From: Heliomicrobium undosum
Lineage (GTDB): Bacteria > Bacillota > Desulfitobacteriia > Heliobacteriales > Heliobacteriaceae
Direction: 5' to 3'
NCBI RefSeq assembly: GCF_009877425.1
Contig: NZ_WXEY01000006.1
Location: 1-64,000, forward strand
Length of the DNA: 64,000 nucleotides
Shown here: positions 1 through 8,740 of the stretch, piece by piece
How the letters are laid out: each line of letters begins with the position of its first letter
Position numbering within the stretch: position 1 is the stretch's first letter
Made by a program: the position numbers and the translations under genes
Notes under the pieces: model-generated
Database searches by the model: none
The model's input: only the letters and a program-made list of their open reading frames with translations
What the model was told of the DNA's origin: nothing

Positions 1-150
1 CTTCTGCTGCTATCCCCTGATAACACTCACGTCTAACGGCGTTTGCCTCATCAGCGACCAGCAGCGGAATTGATTGGTTTCGCACGCTTTTGATTCGCAA
101 CTGTTCGATTTTCAAGGACCAGTTTTTTCTTGCCCGTTTGCCGAGCGAAG
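1..150 (-). other. Leader of an rRNA operon (16S gene off the left edge)
   Basis: Downstream of the tandem promoters at 154-290, the minus-strand sequence has a block reading CCTTGAAAATCGAACAGT (about 95-113). It resembles the CTTGAAAACTGAACA element typical of Firmicutes rRNA leaders and spacers. No open reading frame with a ribosome binding site is present. The 16S gene itself is not in the window, so the assignment is an inference from promoter strength and the leader motif. Confidence 0.55.
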
Positions 151-153
151 CTT

Positions 154-182
154 ATAATATCATGGCACCCCGCTATTGTCAA
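154..182 (-). promoter_or_regulatory. Consensus sigma-A promoter, rRNA P2-like
   Basis: On the minus strand: -35 TTGACA at 182-177, a 17-base spacer, and -10 TATTAT at 159-154. It lies about 110 bp downstream of a second promoter at 262-290, an arrangement typical of rRNA operons. Confidence 0.75.
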
Positions 183-261
183 CAGGCTTTTTTAGGTAAT
201 TTGTTAAAGTCACTTTGTTTTTGCTGTCACGCTTTGTATCGCTGTCCACGACACAAAGAGT

Positions 262-290
262 ATCTTAACACTAACCCTGCAACTTTGCAA
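262..290 (-). promoter_or_regulatory. Upstream tandem promoter, rRNA P1-like
   Basis: On the minus strand: TTGCAA at 290-285, a 17-base spacer, and TAAGAT at 267-262. It sits between tRNA-Trp and the stronger promoter at 154-182, pointing toward the presumed 16S gene. Confidence 0.55.
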
Positions 291-346
291 CCGGAAAGTT
301 CCGGAAGTTTATCGCATTTATTCAGTGGACCCATATAGGATGGGTT

Positions 347-422
347 TGGCAGGGGAGACAGGACTTGAACCCGCAGCCTACGGTTTTGGAGACCGCCGCT
401 CTACCGATTGAGCTACTCCCCT
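347..422 (-). tRNA. tRNA-Trp (anticodon CCA)
   Basis: A 76-nt cloverleaf on the minus strand including an encoded 3' CCA. The acceptor stem pairs AGGGGAG (422-416) with CTCCCCT (357-351). The anticodon loop CTCCAAA carries CCA, and the T-loop reads GGGTTCAAGTCC. It lies 5 bp downstream of tRNA-Arg and is probably co-transcribed with it. Confidence 0.95.
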
Positions 423-427
423 ATATA

Positions 428-502
428 TGGTGCGCCCGGCAAGAATCGAACTTGCGCACCTGGTTCCGGAGACCAGTGCTCTATCCACTGAGCTACGGGC
501 GC
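428..502 (-). tRNA. tRNA-Arg (anticodon CCG)
   Basis: A 75-nt cloverleaf on the minus strand with encoded CCA. The acceptor stem GCGCCCG/CGGGCGC is perfect. The anticodon stem-loop CTGGT-CTCCGGA-ACCAG gives anticodon CCG, and the T-arm reads GTTCGATTC. It is the first gene of a two-tRNA transcript from the promoter at 542-570. Confidence 0.95.
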
Positions 503-541
503 TTCCTCACTGGCTTGGATCGCTTCAAGGAACAGGATTGC

Positions 542-570
542 ATCTTACCATGCCCATTGAAAAAAGTCAA
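542..570 (-). promoter_or_regulatory. Promoter of the tRNA-Arg/tRNA-Trp unit
   Basis: On the minus strand: TTGACT (570-565), 17 bp, TAAGAT (547-542), ending about 40 bp before the mature 5' end of tRNA-Arg. Confidence 0.7.
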
Positions 571-572
571 AT

Positions 573-597
573 AGAAACAAACGGCAACGCCGTTCAT
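573..597 (-). terminator. Short terminator downstream of the kinase gene
   Basis: On the minus strand, AACGGC-GTT-GCCGTT (594-580) is followed by TGTTTCTATTT. It is a short stem with a T-rich tail, about 50 bp past the stop of the kinase at 647. Confidence 0.5.
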
Positions 598-646
598 TTC
601 GTTTTTCATCGCAATCAGCCAAGGCGCGAACCTTAAACGCCAACCC

Positions 647-1621
647 TTACCGGCCCAGTTGTCTCACCTCGACCAGTTCCATCAGTTCCGCTACATCGTC
701 GACCCGGCAGCCGCCGGTTTCCGTTGTCAGGGCTGAGGCGGCTGAAACGGCGACGGCAAACCTGACCATCGCTTCCGCCGCATAACCCCGGCGGAGGACC
801 AAGGCGAAGGCGGCCACCATCGCATCGCCGCAACCGACCGTATTTACGGGCTGGATCGCCGGCGGTCTCGCCCAGAGAACGGTTGCGCCGCCGGATCTGC
901 TGCTATGTTTGTCACGAAGACCGGCGCCCCAACCCAAGACGACACCGTCACTGCCTAATGAGATGGCCGCGCTCTCCGGCCCCAACGCCAGCAGTTCTCG
1001 GACTGCCCTCGCGGCTTCCCCAGCATCGCGAACCGGGCTGCCGAGTATTTGGCTCACCTCATTTCGGTTCGGCTTGATCAGCGTAGGCGCCGCCCCCATG
1101 CTGCGCATCAAAGCTTCGCCGCTCGTATCGAGAATCACCTTCTTTCCGGCCTCTTTGGCAATGGTGATTAAACGCTTGTAAATATCCACGTCAATGCTCT
1201 GGGGCAGGCTGCCTGACAAAGTGACGACGGTGCAGCGTTCGAGCAGTGTTTGGAATCGTTTAAGCAGGCGCTCGGTATCACCGGACATGACTGCCGGTCC
1301 CGGTTCTAGAACCTCCGTATGCACACCAGTCGTTTCATCGATGATATTAATGCAGGTCCGGCTTTCCTCATCGAGCCGAACAAAGTCATGGCGGACCTGC
1401 TGTTCGTCCAGTTTTGACTCAATATACCGCCCGGTAAAGCCACCCACGAATCCGGTTGCCAGGACCGGCTCACCCAGGGCATGGATGACGCGGGCCACGT
1501 TGAGCCCCTTGCCGCCCGCCGTGGCGATCACCTTTTTGACCCGCTTCACATCGCCGGCTTGAAAACATTCTACCCAGTAGGTCTTGTCGATGGCTGTGTT
1601 TAATGTGACGGTCAGGATCAA
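647..1621 (-). CDS. fruK: 1-phosphofructokinase-family sugar kinase (PfkB/ribokinase fold)
   Basis: Cytosolic ATP-dependent kinase that adds the 1-phosphate to fructose-1-phosphate or a related hexose phosphate. The 324-residue protein has the full family length. It starts MILTVTLNTAIDKTY, has the substrate motif GGKGLNVAR near residues 37-45, HTEVLEPGP around 101-109, and the anion-hole/catalytic motif GCGD at 263-266 with Asp as catalytic base. The start is a TTG preceded by GGGAG at 10 bases. No fructose PTS genes or regulator adjoin it, so tagatose-6-phosphate kinase activity cannot be excluded. It appears monocistronic, with a terminator at 573-597. Confidence 0.85.
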   Translation of the reverse strand: MILTVTLNTAIDKTYWVECFQAGDVKRVKKVIATAGGKGLNVARVIHALGEPVLATGFVGGFTGRYIESKLDEQQVRHDFVRLDEESRTCINIIDETTGVHTEVLEPGPAVMSGDTERLLKRFQTLLERCTVVTLSGSLPQSIDVDIYKRLITIAKEAGKKVILDTSGEALMRSMGAAPTLIKPNRNEVSQILGSPVRDAGEAARAVRELLALGPESAAISLGSDGVVLGWGAGLRDKHSSRSGGATVLWARPPAIQPVNTVGCGDAMVAAFALVLRRGYAAEAMVRFAVAVSAASALTTETGGCRVDDVAELMELVEVRQLGR

Positions 1622-1855
1622 GAGGGCATCACTCCCCCATTTTTTTCTTACGGTGGATTACCTCGGCGAGATTTGGGCGCCAGCACCGTGTGATGTATGC
1701 CAAATCGCAGTGCGGGTGGATGGTTTCACCGGGATTCTTTCGCCACCTATTAAAACTTATTTGCACTAATTATCTCTATCTTCTTTATGGTAGTATTGCC
1801 GTAGTTTTCTGTCAAACTAATTATTATTCTATCCGTTATAAGTCTCAAAAGCCGT

Positions 1856-1891
1856 ATCCCCAAAAAGAAAAGGCCGGAGAAAGTCCGGCCT
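1856..1891 (-). terminator. Rho-independent terminator of the SLH protein gene
   Basis: On the minus strand, AGGCCGGA (1891-1884), a 5-base loop and TCCGGCCT (1878-1871) are followed by TTTCTTTTTGG. The 8-bp stem is perfect and lies about 50 bp past the stop at 1942. The remaining 1622-1855 stretch shows no supported gene. Confidence 0.85.
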
Positions 1892-1941
1892 ACCCTTAAT
1901 GGTGTTGCGCTGTGTTTGTGTAAAATCACTACCGCCATCAA

Positions 1942-4900
1942 TTAGGGTTTTTCGTTTTCAACTTTTACCTCTATTGTGTATGTTGTCGATGCCGCTTCGA
2001 TGGCGCCTGCAGCCCAGTGTTCTCCCGACACGTCAGACCAAGTGGTTTTGCTTAATCCGGTCAGCGGCTTCCTTCCAATTAGATTGTTCATGAGCACCAC
2101 GATTTCCGCTCGCGTGACCGCCTGATCGGGTCTAAATAGTCCATCGGGATATCCATGAAGAATGTTGGCTGCTTCCATAGTAGCCACGGACTGTTCTGCC
2201 CAGTGCCCTTGTACATCGCTAAAGGAAATTCGCCCTTCATTGGACAATTTCTTCCATTTTGTCACCAGGGCCGACAGTTCGGCCCGCGTCACATACTGAT
2301 CGGGCCGGAATGAGCCGTCGGGGTATCCTTGAATCAACCTCATCGACTGCAGCCTCTGTATCGCGCCAAAGGCCCAGTGTTCAGAAGGCACATCGGGGTA
2401 TTTTATTACGATGATTTCTTCTGCACTCGCCAGTTGCCTGTCGATGATGACCGCCAGTTCTCCCCTGGTAATCGGTTTCTCCGGTTTGAACGTCCGGTCG
2501 GGGTAGCCGAACACGTACGGTTGAATCGTCTGTTTGACCGTGTGTTCTACCGGTTTTGTCGGTTCATCAGGTTTTTTTACAGGTGTGACTACCGTTCCGT
2601 CTCCATCGCTACCACCGCCGCCCCCGCCGCTCGGGACTTCGGCCCGGACAATGGTAAATACACTGAACTTGTCAATTTCAATGGTGATGCCGACGGGACG
2701 ACCTTGGTTGTTATACTCGATAGTCCCCGTTTTTACTTCTTCCGTTCCATCGGTATGCTGGACCCATACCCTGAGTGAGGCTAGCTGCGATGCGGGCAAG
2801 TCGCTCGGCAAGGGGAAGGTGACCTTCGTTCTCCGGTTGCTTAAGTTGGTTTCAATGGTCATCGGCTTGCCAACCAATTGAATTTGATCGCCTGAAGCAC
2901 CTGTGACCTGCATAACAGTCGCATTGTTCTTGGCCGCTTGTGTTTGCTGCGCTACTTGGGGCGCTTGTTTGATGGGAACAACGCGGAAGTACAAATCGAT
3001 GCCATCGTTGGTCAACGTCTGAACGCTCTCCTGCGGGATTGTTACTTTTACATCGGGACTAGCGATCTGAAGTGTCATCTGGTTAGCGCCTAATCGGGTA
3101 ATGGCATCTCTATGGACCTGTACATTAAATGCGTCGGCATCCCTGGCCTGAGCGTCGGAAGCGAGATCGATATGCACTTCCCTTCGGTTTTGCTGAAGTG
3201 CCTCCTGTACACTCTCAGCGGCTTTTTCCTCATTGAGCGCAACTGTGTCGACCTTTTTCGTTCCTTCCACCGTACGGTAGACGGCAACCTCTGCGGCTTT
3301 GACGCCATCTTCACCAGTCTTGACATCGACCGTGCGCTCCACTGGCGTCCCCGTAATCGCTTGGTCCAGGGGCTTCACAACCAGGAAAAATGTTTTCCGG
3401 ACAGTTCTTACACCCAGATTGAGCGTTGCCGTCATCGTAACGGTGGCATCACCACTGCCAGAAGCCGGACGCTGAACGGTTCCGTTTGGGGATATGTAAT
3501 TGAGATTGCTTGATGACCAGGAGATTTGAGCACCGTTGGAGCCCGTTGTCAGTAACGTAATGTTTCTGGTTACATTGTTCCATAAATCGGCCGGGTGGGT
3601 TGCATCGCCGGGCCAGAAGCCGATAGCGAGATCTCTTTTGGCAATTTCCAAAAAATCGGCTTCCGCTCGCGCAACCGTTACCGTATAGGTTTTTGAGTCA
3701 TTTTGGGCCGAAACGACAACCCGGATGGTGTTGTTACCAACGGTCAATTGGATGGGTGAACTGGGCACGCCGCTTGCAACGCTGACGCCGTTCACTTTAA
3801 TCGTCGCGTCCTGATGAGCGGCCGTCGGGGTGACGGTAACTTCCTGAACATTATTCGCCACAGACACATCATAGTCGATTACGCTTCTGCTAAAGACGGG
3901 CGATAACGTTCCATTACTTAGGCTTAATCCGCTTAAATCAACATTGTGGTTGACCACCTGAGTCACCGTAAAGGTCACTGCAGTCATGTTGTTCGCCGTC
4001 ACTCTTACCGTCGCGCTATGGGTCCCTTGGGCTAGCCCGTCAACCGCCTTCACCGTGAAGGTCGCCGTCGGCTGCCCGTCGTCTAGCGTCGTCGCCGACA
4101 GCGTCCCGAGGGTAAAGTCGCCCGCGCCGGCTCCCTCCAACGCCACCGCCAGGTTGTTCAGCACTCCGGTCCCCGTCCGGCTGATCGTCACCGTTTTCGT
4201 CTGCTGCGTCCCGTTCAGGTAACCCACCGTCAACGGTTCCAGCGTTTGGGCTGCGATGGCGCTGATCATGTACGTCGGCGCTGCCGTGTAGCCGTCATCG
4301 ACAGGGCCTGTCTTGCCCCACCGGGTGATCGTTGTGTCTGCGTCCTTCACTTCCACCACTTCCACGTACTGCCCGTCCGTGGCGGTGATCTCAAAGGCCG
4401 CCGTCCCGCTGGTGTTCTCCGTCCAGCCTGTCGCTGTGAAGGCTGTGCCCACGTTTGGCGCTGTCGGATCGGCGCTGACCACCTTGTAGTAAATCTTGTG
4501 GCTTGCCTGCGCCGCCGTGCTGATCGTCAGCATCACCTTGTTCTCTTGGGCCGTCGGCGTTTTGGCCGCCGCGCCGGCGCTCAGACCGCTGGCCGCAGTC
4601 GGCGCCGTGTAGCCGTCATCGACGGGGCCTGTCTTGCCCCACCGGGTGATCGTCGTGTCCGCATCCTTCACTTCCACCACTTCCACGTACTGCCCGTCCG
4701 TGGCGGTGATCTCGAAGGCAGACGTTCCGCTGGTGTTCTCCGTCCAGCCTGTCGCTGTGAAGGCAGTGCCCACGTTCGGCGCTGTCGGATCGGCGCTGAC
4801 CACCTTGTAGTAGATCTTGTGGCTTGCCTGTGCAGCCGTGCTGATCGTCAGCATCACCTTGTTCTCTTGGGCCGTCGGCGTTTTGGCCGCCGCGCTGGCG

Positions 4901-7167
4901 CTCAGACCGCTGGCCGCAGTCGGCGCTGTGTAGCCGTCATCGACGGGGCCTGTCTTGCCCCACCGGGTGATCGTCGTGTCCGCATCCTTCACTTCCACCA
5001 CTTCCACGTACTGCCCGTCCGTGGCGGTGATCTCGAAGGCAGACGTTCCGCTGGTGTTCTCCGTCCAGCCTGTCGCTGTGAAGGCTGTGCCCACGTTCGG
5101 CGCTGTCGGATCGGCGCTGACCACCTTGTAGTAGATCTTGTGGCTTGCCTGTGCAGCCGTGCTGATCGTCAGCATCACCTTGTTCTCTTGGGCCGTCGGC
5201 GTTTTGGCCGCCGCGCCGGCGCTCAGACCGCTGGCCGCAGTCGGCGCTGTGTAGCCGTCATCAACGGGGCCTGTCTTGCCCCACCGGGTGATCGTTGTGT
5301 CCGCATCCTTCACTTCCACCACTTCCACGTACTGCCCGTCCGTGGCGGTGATCTCGAAGGCAGACGTTCCGCTGGTGTTCTCCGTCCAGCCTGTCGCTGT
5401 GAAGGCTGTGCCCACGTTCGGCGCTGTCGGATCGGCGCTGACCACCTTGTAGTAGATCTTGTGGCTTGCCTGTGCAGCCGTGCTGATCGTCAGCATCACC
5501 TTGTTCTCTTGGGCCGTCGGCGTTTTGGCCGCCGCGCCGGCGCTCAGACCGCTGGCCGCAGTCGGCGCTGTGTAGCCGTCATCAACGGGGCCTGTCTTGC
5601 CCCACCGGGTGATCGTTGTGTCCGCATCCTTCACTTCCACCACTTCCACGTACTGCCCGTCCGTGGCGGTGATCTCGAAGGCAGACGTTCCGCTGGTGTT
5701 CTCCGTCCAGCCTGTCGCTGTGAAGGCTGTGCCCACGTTCGGCGCTGTCGGATCGGCGCTGACCACCTTGTAGTAGATCTTGTGGCTTGCCTGTGCAGCC
5801 GTGCTGATCGTCAGCATCACCTTGTTCTCTTGGGCCGTCGGCGTTTTGGCCGCCGCGCCGGCGCTCAGACCGCTGGCCGCAGTCGGCGCTGTGTAGCCGT
5901 CATCAACGGGGCCTGTCTTGCCCCACCGGGTGATCGTTGTGTCCGCATCCTTCACTTCCACCACTTCCACGTACTGCCCGTCCGTGGCGGTGATCTCGAA
6001 GGCCGCCGTTCCGCTGGTGTTCTGCGTCCAGCCTGTCGCTGAGAAGGCTATCCCCACGTTCGGCGCTGTCGGATCGGCGCTGACCACCTTGTAGTAGATC
6101 TTGTGGCTTGCCTGCGCAGCCGTGCTGATCGTCAGCATCACCTTGTTCTCTTGGGCCGTCGGCGTTTTGGCCGCCGCGCTGGCGCTCAGCCCGCTGGCCG
6201 CCACCGGCGCCGTGTAGCCGTCATCGACGGGGCCTGTCTTGCCCCACCGGGTGACCGTTGCGCCGTTGACTTCCACCACTTCAACGTAATGCCCGTCGGT
6301 GGCGGTGATCTCGAAGGCAGACGTCCCCGTCGAGTTCATCGTCCAGCCGGATGAGTTAAAAGCGGCGCCCGGGGCCAGCGCCGATGGATCCGAGCTTACC
6401 GTTCTGTAATAGATCGTGTGGCCCGTTTGCGCAGGCGTGCTGATCGTCAGCATCACCTTGTTCGCTTCGGCTGTCGGCGTTTTGGCGGCCGTGCTCGCCG
6501 CTAACGCGTCCGATGAGTTCGCATTCGGACGTACAGCAACGGCTCCGTCACCCGTTATTGTAAATGCAACGTCTCCCGTGATCGTTTTTGTAAAACTGCT
6601 TACTACCAAGACATACTTTTGGTTGGCGGTCAAGGTTACTCCGCTAATGGTCGACCAATATTGGTCAGCAGCCGAATCATCATTGCCATAAAGCAAGTTG
6701 GAAATCGGATTGGCAGGATCAAATGTGTCTTGATATAAAAACATGGTCGTGTCTTTTGCTGGAGTAGACCCGCTTTGCGGTAAAGTTGTAAGATTAGGGT
6801 TTACAGCGATCGTGTACGTACCAGTCACACTCGGCACCAAATCACGTGTGAAGTAACAATACTCATTTCCCATTAACCAGTCTGCGTCAACAGGATCTGT
6901 CCAGAGATAGTTATACCCGGTGGTACTACCTTCTAAATCATCGCCAGGTTTACAGAGTTTATCACTGTCCGTACCCCAAAAATCGTAGATTAACGCAGGC
7001 CGGTCGAATATATTAGCGCTAAGTAATTGCCCAGAAAAACTTGTTGTGACCCCATGGGCAACATTAGTTAAAGAATTGACAAAAAGCATTGGCGCAAAAA
7101 CCAACAGAAGCGAGAGCAACACCGTGAACCCAAAACGCATCTTCTTTTTTAAGCCAGTACCGTTCAC
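1942..7167 (-). CDS. Giant S-layer-homology (SLH) surface protein with seven 107-residue repeats
   Basis: A 1741-residue secreted protein, probably bound to the wall by its SLH domains. The GTG start at 7167 follows GAGGG at about 9 bases. Residues 1-40 form a signal peptide (KKK, then a long hydrophobic run). Residues about 215-970 are seven tandem beta-rich repeats of 107 residues, each ending RWGKTGPVDDGYTAP. Next come an Ig-like region, a cadherin-like beta-sandwich (about 1080-1170, starting LSGLSLSNGTLSP), a bacterial Ig-like domain, a conserved beta region, a Gly/Ser linker, and three SLH motifs from about 1565 (FGYPDRTFKP, GYPDGSFRPDQ, GYPDGLFRPDQ with TRAE/TRGE). The repeats are nearly identical at DNA level. 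Ligand and function are unknown; a structural or adhesive role is inferred. Confidence 0.9.
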   Translation of the reverse strand: MNGTGLKKKMRFGFTVLLSLLLVFAPMLFVNSLTNVAHGVTTSFSGQLLSANIFDRPALIYDFWGTDSDKLCKPGDDLEGSTTGYNYLWTDPVDADWLMGNEYCYFTRDLVPSVTGTYTIAVNPNLTTLPQSGSTPAKDTTMFLYQDTFDPANPISNLLYGNDDSAADQYWSTISGVTLTANQKYVLVVSSFTKTITGDVAFTITGDGAVAVRPNANSSDALAASTAAKTPTAEANKVMLTISTPAQTGHTIYYRTVSSDPSALAPGAAFNSSGWTMNSTGTSAFEITATDGHYVEVVEVNGATVTRWGKTGPVDDGYTAPVAASGLSASAAAKTPTAQENKVMLTISTAAQASHKIYYKVVSADPTAPNVGIAFSATGWTQNTSGTAAFEITATDGQYVEVVEVKDADTTITRWGKTGPVDDGYTAPTAASGLSAGAAAKTPTAQENKVMLTISTAAQASHKIYYKVVSADPTAPNVGTAFTATGWTENTSGTSAFEITATDGQYVEVVEVKDADTTITRWGKTGPVDDGYTAPTAASGLSAGAAAKTPTAQENKVMLTISTAAQASHKIYYKVVSADPTAPNVGTAFTATGWTENTSGTSAFEITATDGQYVEVVEVKDADTTITRWGKTGPVDDGYTAPTAASGLSAGAAAKTPTAQENKVMLTISTAAQASHKIYYKVVSADPTAPNVGTAFTATGWTENTSGTSAFEITATDGQYVEVVEVKDADTTITRWGKTGPVDDGYTAPTAASGLSASAAAKTPTAQENKVMLTISTAAQASHKIYYKVVSADPTAPNVGTAFTATGWTENTSGTSAFEITATDGQYVEVVEVKDADTTITRWGKTGPVDDGYTAPTAASGLSAGAAAKTPTAQENKVMLTISTAAQASHKIYYKVVSADPTAPNVGTAFTATGWTENTSGTAAFEITATDGQYVEVVEVKDADTTITRWGKTGPVDDGYTAAPTYMISAIAAQTLEPLTVGYLNGTQQTKTVTISRTGTGVLNNLAVALEGAGAGDFTLGTLSATTLDDGQPTATFTVKAVDGLAQGTHSATVRVTANNMTAVTFTVTQVVNHNVDLSGLSLSNGTLSPVFSRSVIDYDVSVANNVQEVTVTPTAAHQDATIKVNGVSVASGVPSSPIQLTVGNNTIRVVVSAQNDSKTYTVTVARAEADFLEIAKRDLAIGFWPGDATHPADLWNNVTRNITLLTTGSNGAQISWSSSNLNYISPNGTVQRPASGSGDATVTMTATLNLGVRTVRKTFFLVVKPLDQAITGTPVERTVDVKTGEDGVKAAEVAVYRTVEGTKKVDTVALNEEKAAESVQEALQQNRREVHIDLASDAQARDADAFNVQVHRDAITRLGANQMTLQIASPDVKVTIPQESVQTLTNDGIDLYFRVVPIKQAPQVAQQTQAAKNNATVMQVTGASGDQIQLVGKPMTIETNLSNRRTKVTFPLPSDLPASQLASLRVWVQHTDGTEEVKTGTIEYNNQGRPVGITIEIDKFSVFTIVRAEVPSGGGGGGSDGDGTVVTPVKKPDEPTKPVEHTVKQTIQPYVFGYPDRTFKPEKPITRGELAVIIDRQLASAEEIIVIKYPDVPSEHWAFGAIQRLQSMRLIQGYPDGSFRPDQYVTRAELSALVTKWKKLSNEGRISFSDVQGHWAEQSVATMEAANILHGYPDGLFRPDQAVTRAEIVVLMNNLIGRKPLTGLSKTTWSDVSGEHWAAGAIEAASTTYTIEVKVENEKP
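4276..6520 (-). repeat. Seven tandem 321-bp repeats inside the SLH gene
   Basis: The string GTGTAGCCGTCATC (plus strand) recurs at about 4285, 4606, 4927, 5248, 5569, 5890 and 6211, a strict 321-bp period. The central five copies are almost identical. The copy nearest the protein N-terminus (about 6211-6520) is diverged and lacks part of the KDADTTI segment. Such near identity implies recent amplification or gene conversion, and copy number may vary between strains or be mis-assembled. Confidence 0.95.
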
Positions 7168-7410
7168 TTCTTCATCCCTCTTTCCCCCGCTTTATTCAGC
7201 AACTGCAGGAGCCCTTTGATCCGGTCCTCTATGTTCAAAAACAGAAGAATTCCGCAAGCACACGCACTCATCTGTTCTTTTTGTCTTCATGCTCACTCGT
7301 TTTTTCGATGTTCGACAAGTGAAATGCCGTTTTTCAAGCAAACTTCTCGAAATGCGTCAGTCAATGCGCGTAAGGTATCATGAAAAGCAATGTTTCGAAG
7401 ACGACCGATA
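7168..7410. other. Intergenic leader upstream of the SLH gene
   Basis: The 240 bp between the SLH start and the terminator at 7411 contain the SLH ribosome binding site (AGAGGGATG just before the GTG). On the minus strand, TTGACT near 7360 is a possible -35, but no convincing -10 follows. No ORF or RNA family was recognised. Confidence 0.4.
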
Positions 7411-7449
7411 CCTAAAAAGGATCTGAACCGCGTTCAGATCCTTTTTAGG
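7411..7449 (-). terminator. Perfect 18-bp inverted repeat, terminator of the tail-collar gene
   Basis: CCTAAAAAGGATCTGAAC (7411-7428), a 3-base loop, and its exact complement (7432-7449). T/A runs on both flanks allow termination in both directions. It lies about 45 bp past the stop of the collar-domain gene. Confidence 0.8.
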
Positions 7450-7494
7450 TCGATTACAAAAACGGGCAATTCGCCGCGCTCTTTCAGCAAGACA

Positions 7495-8139
7495 TCAATC
7501 TCGATCGGGCCAGAGGCCTTGGAGGCAGATGATGTATTTGACAACCTGGTACGGCGGCATATTGCTAAAAGATGCGGGGGCAGTCGCAGTGTTGGAGCCG
7601 GTGCTGCCGGTTACTTGATTGGCGGTAAAGTTGACTGTGCCACCATTCAAATTGGCCGACTTCGTCGAATCAAGGTTGTTCGCATACAATGACACAGCCG
7701 TTTTTCCAGCGGAGGCGGGTCCAAGATAGCCGTTATTAGGGGGCACAGCGGCTCCCGCAATCGTCGTGTCCGTCGAAGCCTGAATTTGCACACTGGCAGA
7801 CCCTTGAATCGCGATCGTCGGATTTTGCGGCGTCGAGGTCAGGCTGTGCATATGGGCAGGCAGGTTGCTCATCTGAAGCGTGGTGGTTGTCGTCCCGGAA
7901 TAGGCCCCCTGCTTGTAGCGGATGGGTTCGGTTGACAACTGACCATCGCCGATGGCGACTCGCCCGCACAGGTTCGGCAGATTGAAGTTATTCTTCCCGT
8001 CTCCGCCATATGTAGTGCCAATCACCGCAAACAAGGCTTGGTTTTGCGCGATGGGAAGCTGGCTCCCGTCACAAAGCGCCCAGCCCCGCGGGACCCATGC
8101 GCCTGCCCAAGGAAGAATCGTGCCGATGAAACATTCCAT
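7495..8139 (-). CDS. Phage tail-collar domain protein (microcystin-dependent protein family)
   Basis: 214 residues. The N-terminal motif IGTILPWAGAWVPRGWALCDGSQLP, followed by FAVIGTTYGGDG and FNLPNLCGRVAIG, is the collar domain found in phage tail-fibre tips and in stand-alone bacterial proteins annotated as microcystin-dependent (MdpB-like). The middle is Ser/Thr/Ala-rich beta sequence. The C-terminus returns to the family with MPPYQVVKYIICLQG. RBS GGGAGAGGG precedes ATG. No other phage genes adjoin it, so it is probably a free-standing domesticated gene. The role is unknown; it follows the S-layer gene region on the same strand but behind its own terminator. Confidence 0.85.
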   Translation of the reverse strand: MECFIGTILPWAGAWVPRGWALCDGSQLPIAQNQALFAVIGTTYGGDGKNNFNLPNLCGRVAIGDGQLSTEPIRYKQGAYSGTTTTTLQMSNLPAHMHSLTSTPQNPTIAIQGSASVQIQASTDTTIAGAAVPPNNGYLGPASAGKTAVSLYANNLDSTKSANLNGGTVNFTANQVTGSTGSNTATAPASFSNMPPYQVVKYIICLQGLWPDRD

Positions 8140-8260
8140 TTCTACCCTCTCCCTTTCTACTGTTTTTTCGCTGCGAGCTTACTAAGGCGACCGTCCCCAT
8201 TCGGCGTTGCCGATTGGGAAAACACTCTCCCCCCCCTTTCAACTCGAAACTTCATCCACC

Positions 8261-8740
8261 CTACTCTTCATCTCGGCTATGGGGAGACCGGGAATCCCAC
8301 TCCATTTCGACGCAAACCCCGCTGTCGTTGATCACCCGAAAGGCGAATCGCTCATAGAGCGAGCGGGCTGCGCCGTTAAACCACATCACGCGCAGCCGGA
8401 GCTTTTTCCCGGATTCAGCGGCGCTTTTTTGCACCGCCTCCAGCAGCCGGGTTCCAATGCCCCTGCTGCGGTATTCCGGCAGCAGGGCAATCGCAAGAAT
8501 ATGTATTGAAGTCTCTTCCTCACGGAGATACAATCTGCCGATCGGCTTGTCGTCGAGCAGAGCGATACGGCGGTCCGCACCGGCATTCCCTTGCTCTTCC
8601 GCGAAAAACTGCTGGGTGAGGATCTGGCCTTTGACCTCATCATCTGCGCCTATCCAATCCAAATCAGGGCGGCTGCTGACAAACAACTCGTAAAGAAAAG
8701 GTTCATCGTTTTTTTGAACAGGTCGCAGGAAGATGTTCAC
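8261..8740 (-). CDS. GNAT-family N-acetyltransferase
   Basis: 159-residue cytosolic acetyltransferase that would use acetyl-CoA; substrate unknown. The acetyl-CoA binding loop of motif A is visible as LLPEYRSRGIGTRLLEAV (roughly residues 89-106), with the strand before it (SIHILAIALLP) and the family C-terminal NGAARSLYERFAF. The start is GTG, preceded by AAGGG at about 7 bases. It stands alone, with the collar gene downstream on the same strand. Function beyond family level cannot be read. Confidence 0.85.
   Translation of the reverse strand: MNIFLRPVQKNDEPFLYELFVSSRPDLDWIGADDEVKGQILTQQFFAEEQGNAGADRRIALLDDKPIGRLYLREEETSIHILAIALLPEYRSRGIGTRLLEAVQKSAAESGKKLRLRVMWFNGAARSLYERFAFRVINDSGVCVEMEWDSRSPHSRDEE

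Noticed and set aside
90-338. 82-codon frame at the left edge
   Set aside because: It overlaps strong promoters and the rRNA leader on the other strand and has no ribosome binding site.
4246-6042. 598-codon open frame on the plus strand, with repeats
   Set aside because: It is the antisense shadow of the 321-bp repeats of the SLH gene. It has no ribosome binding site, and its Arg/His/Cys-rich composition is non-protein-like.
4276-6520. CRISPR array
   Set aside because: The repeats are 321 bp, contiguous, and in frame inside a protein gene; no spacers.
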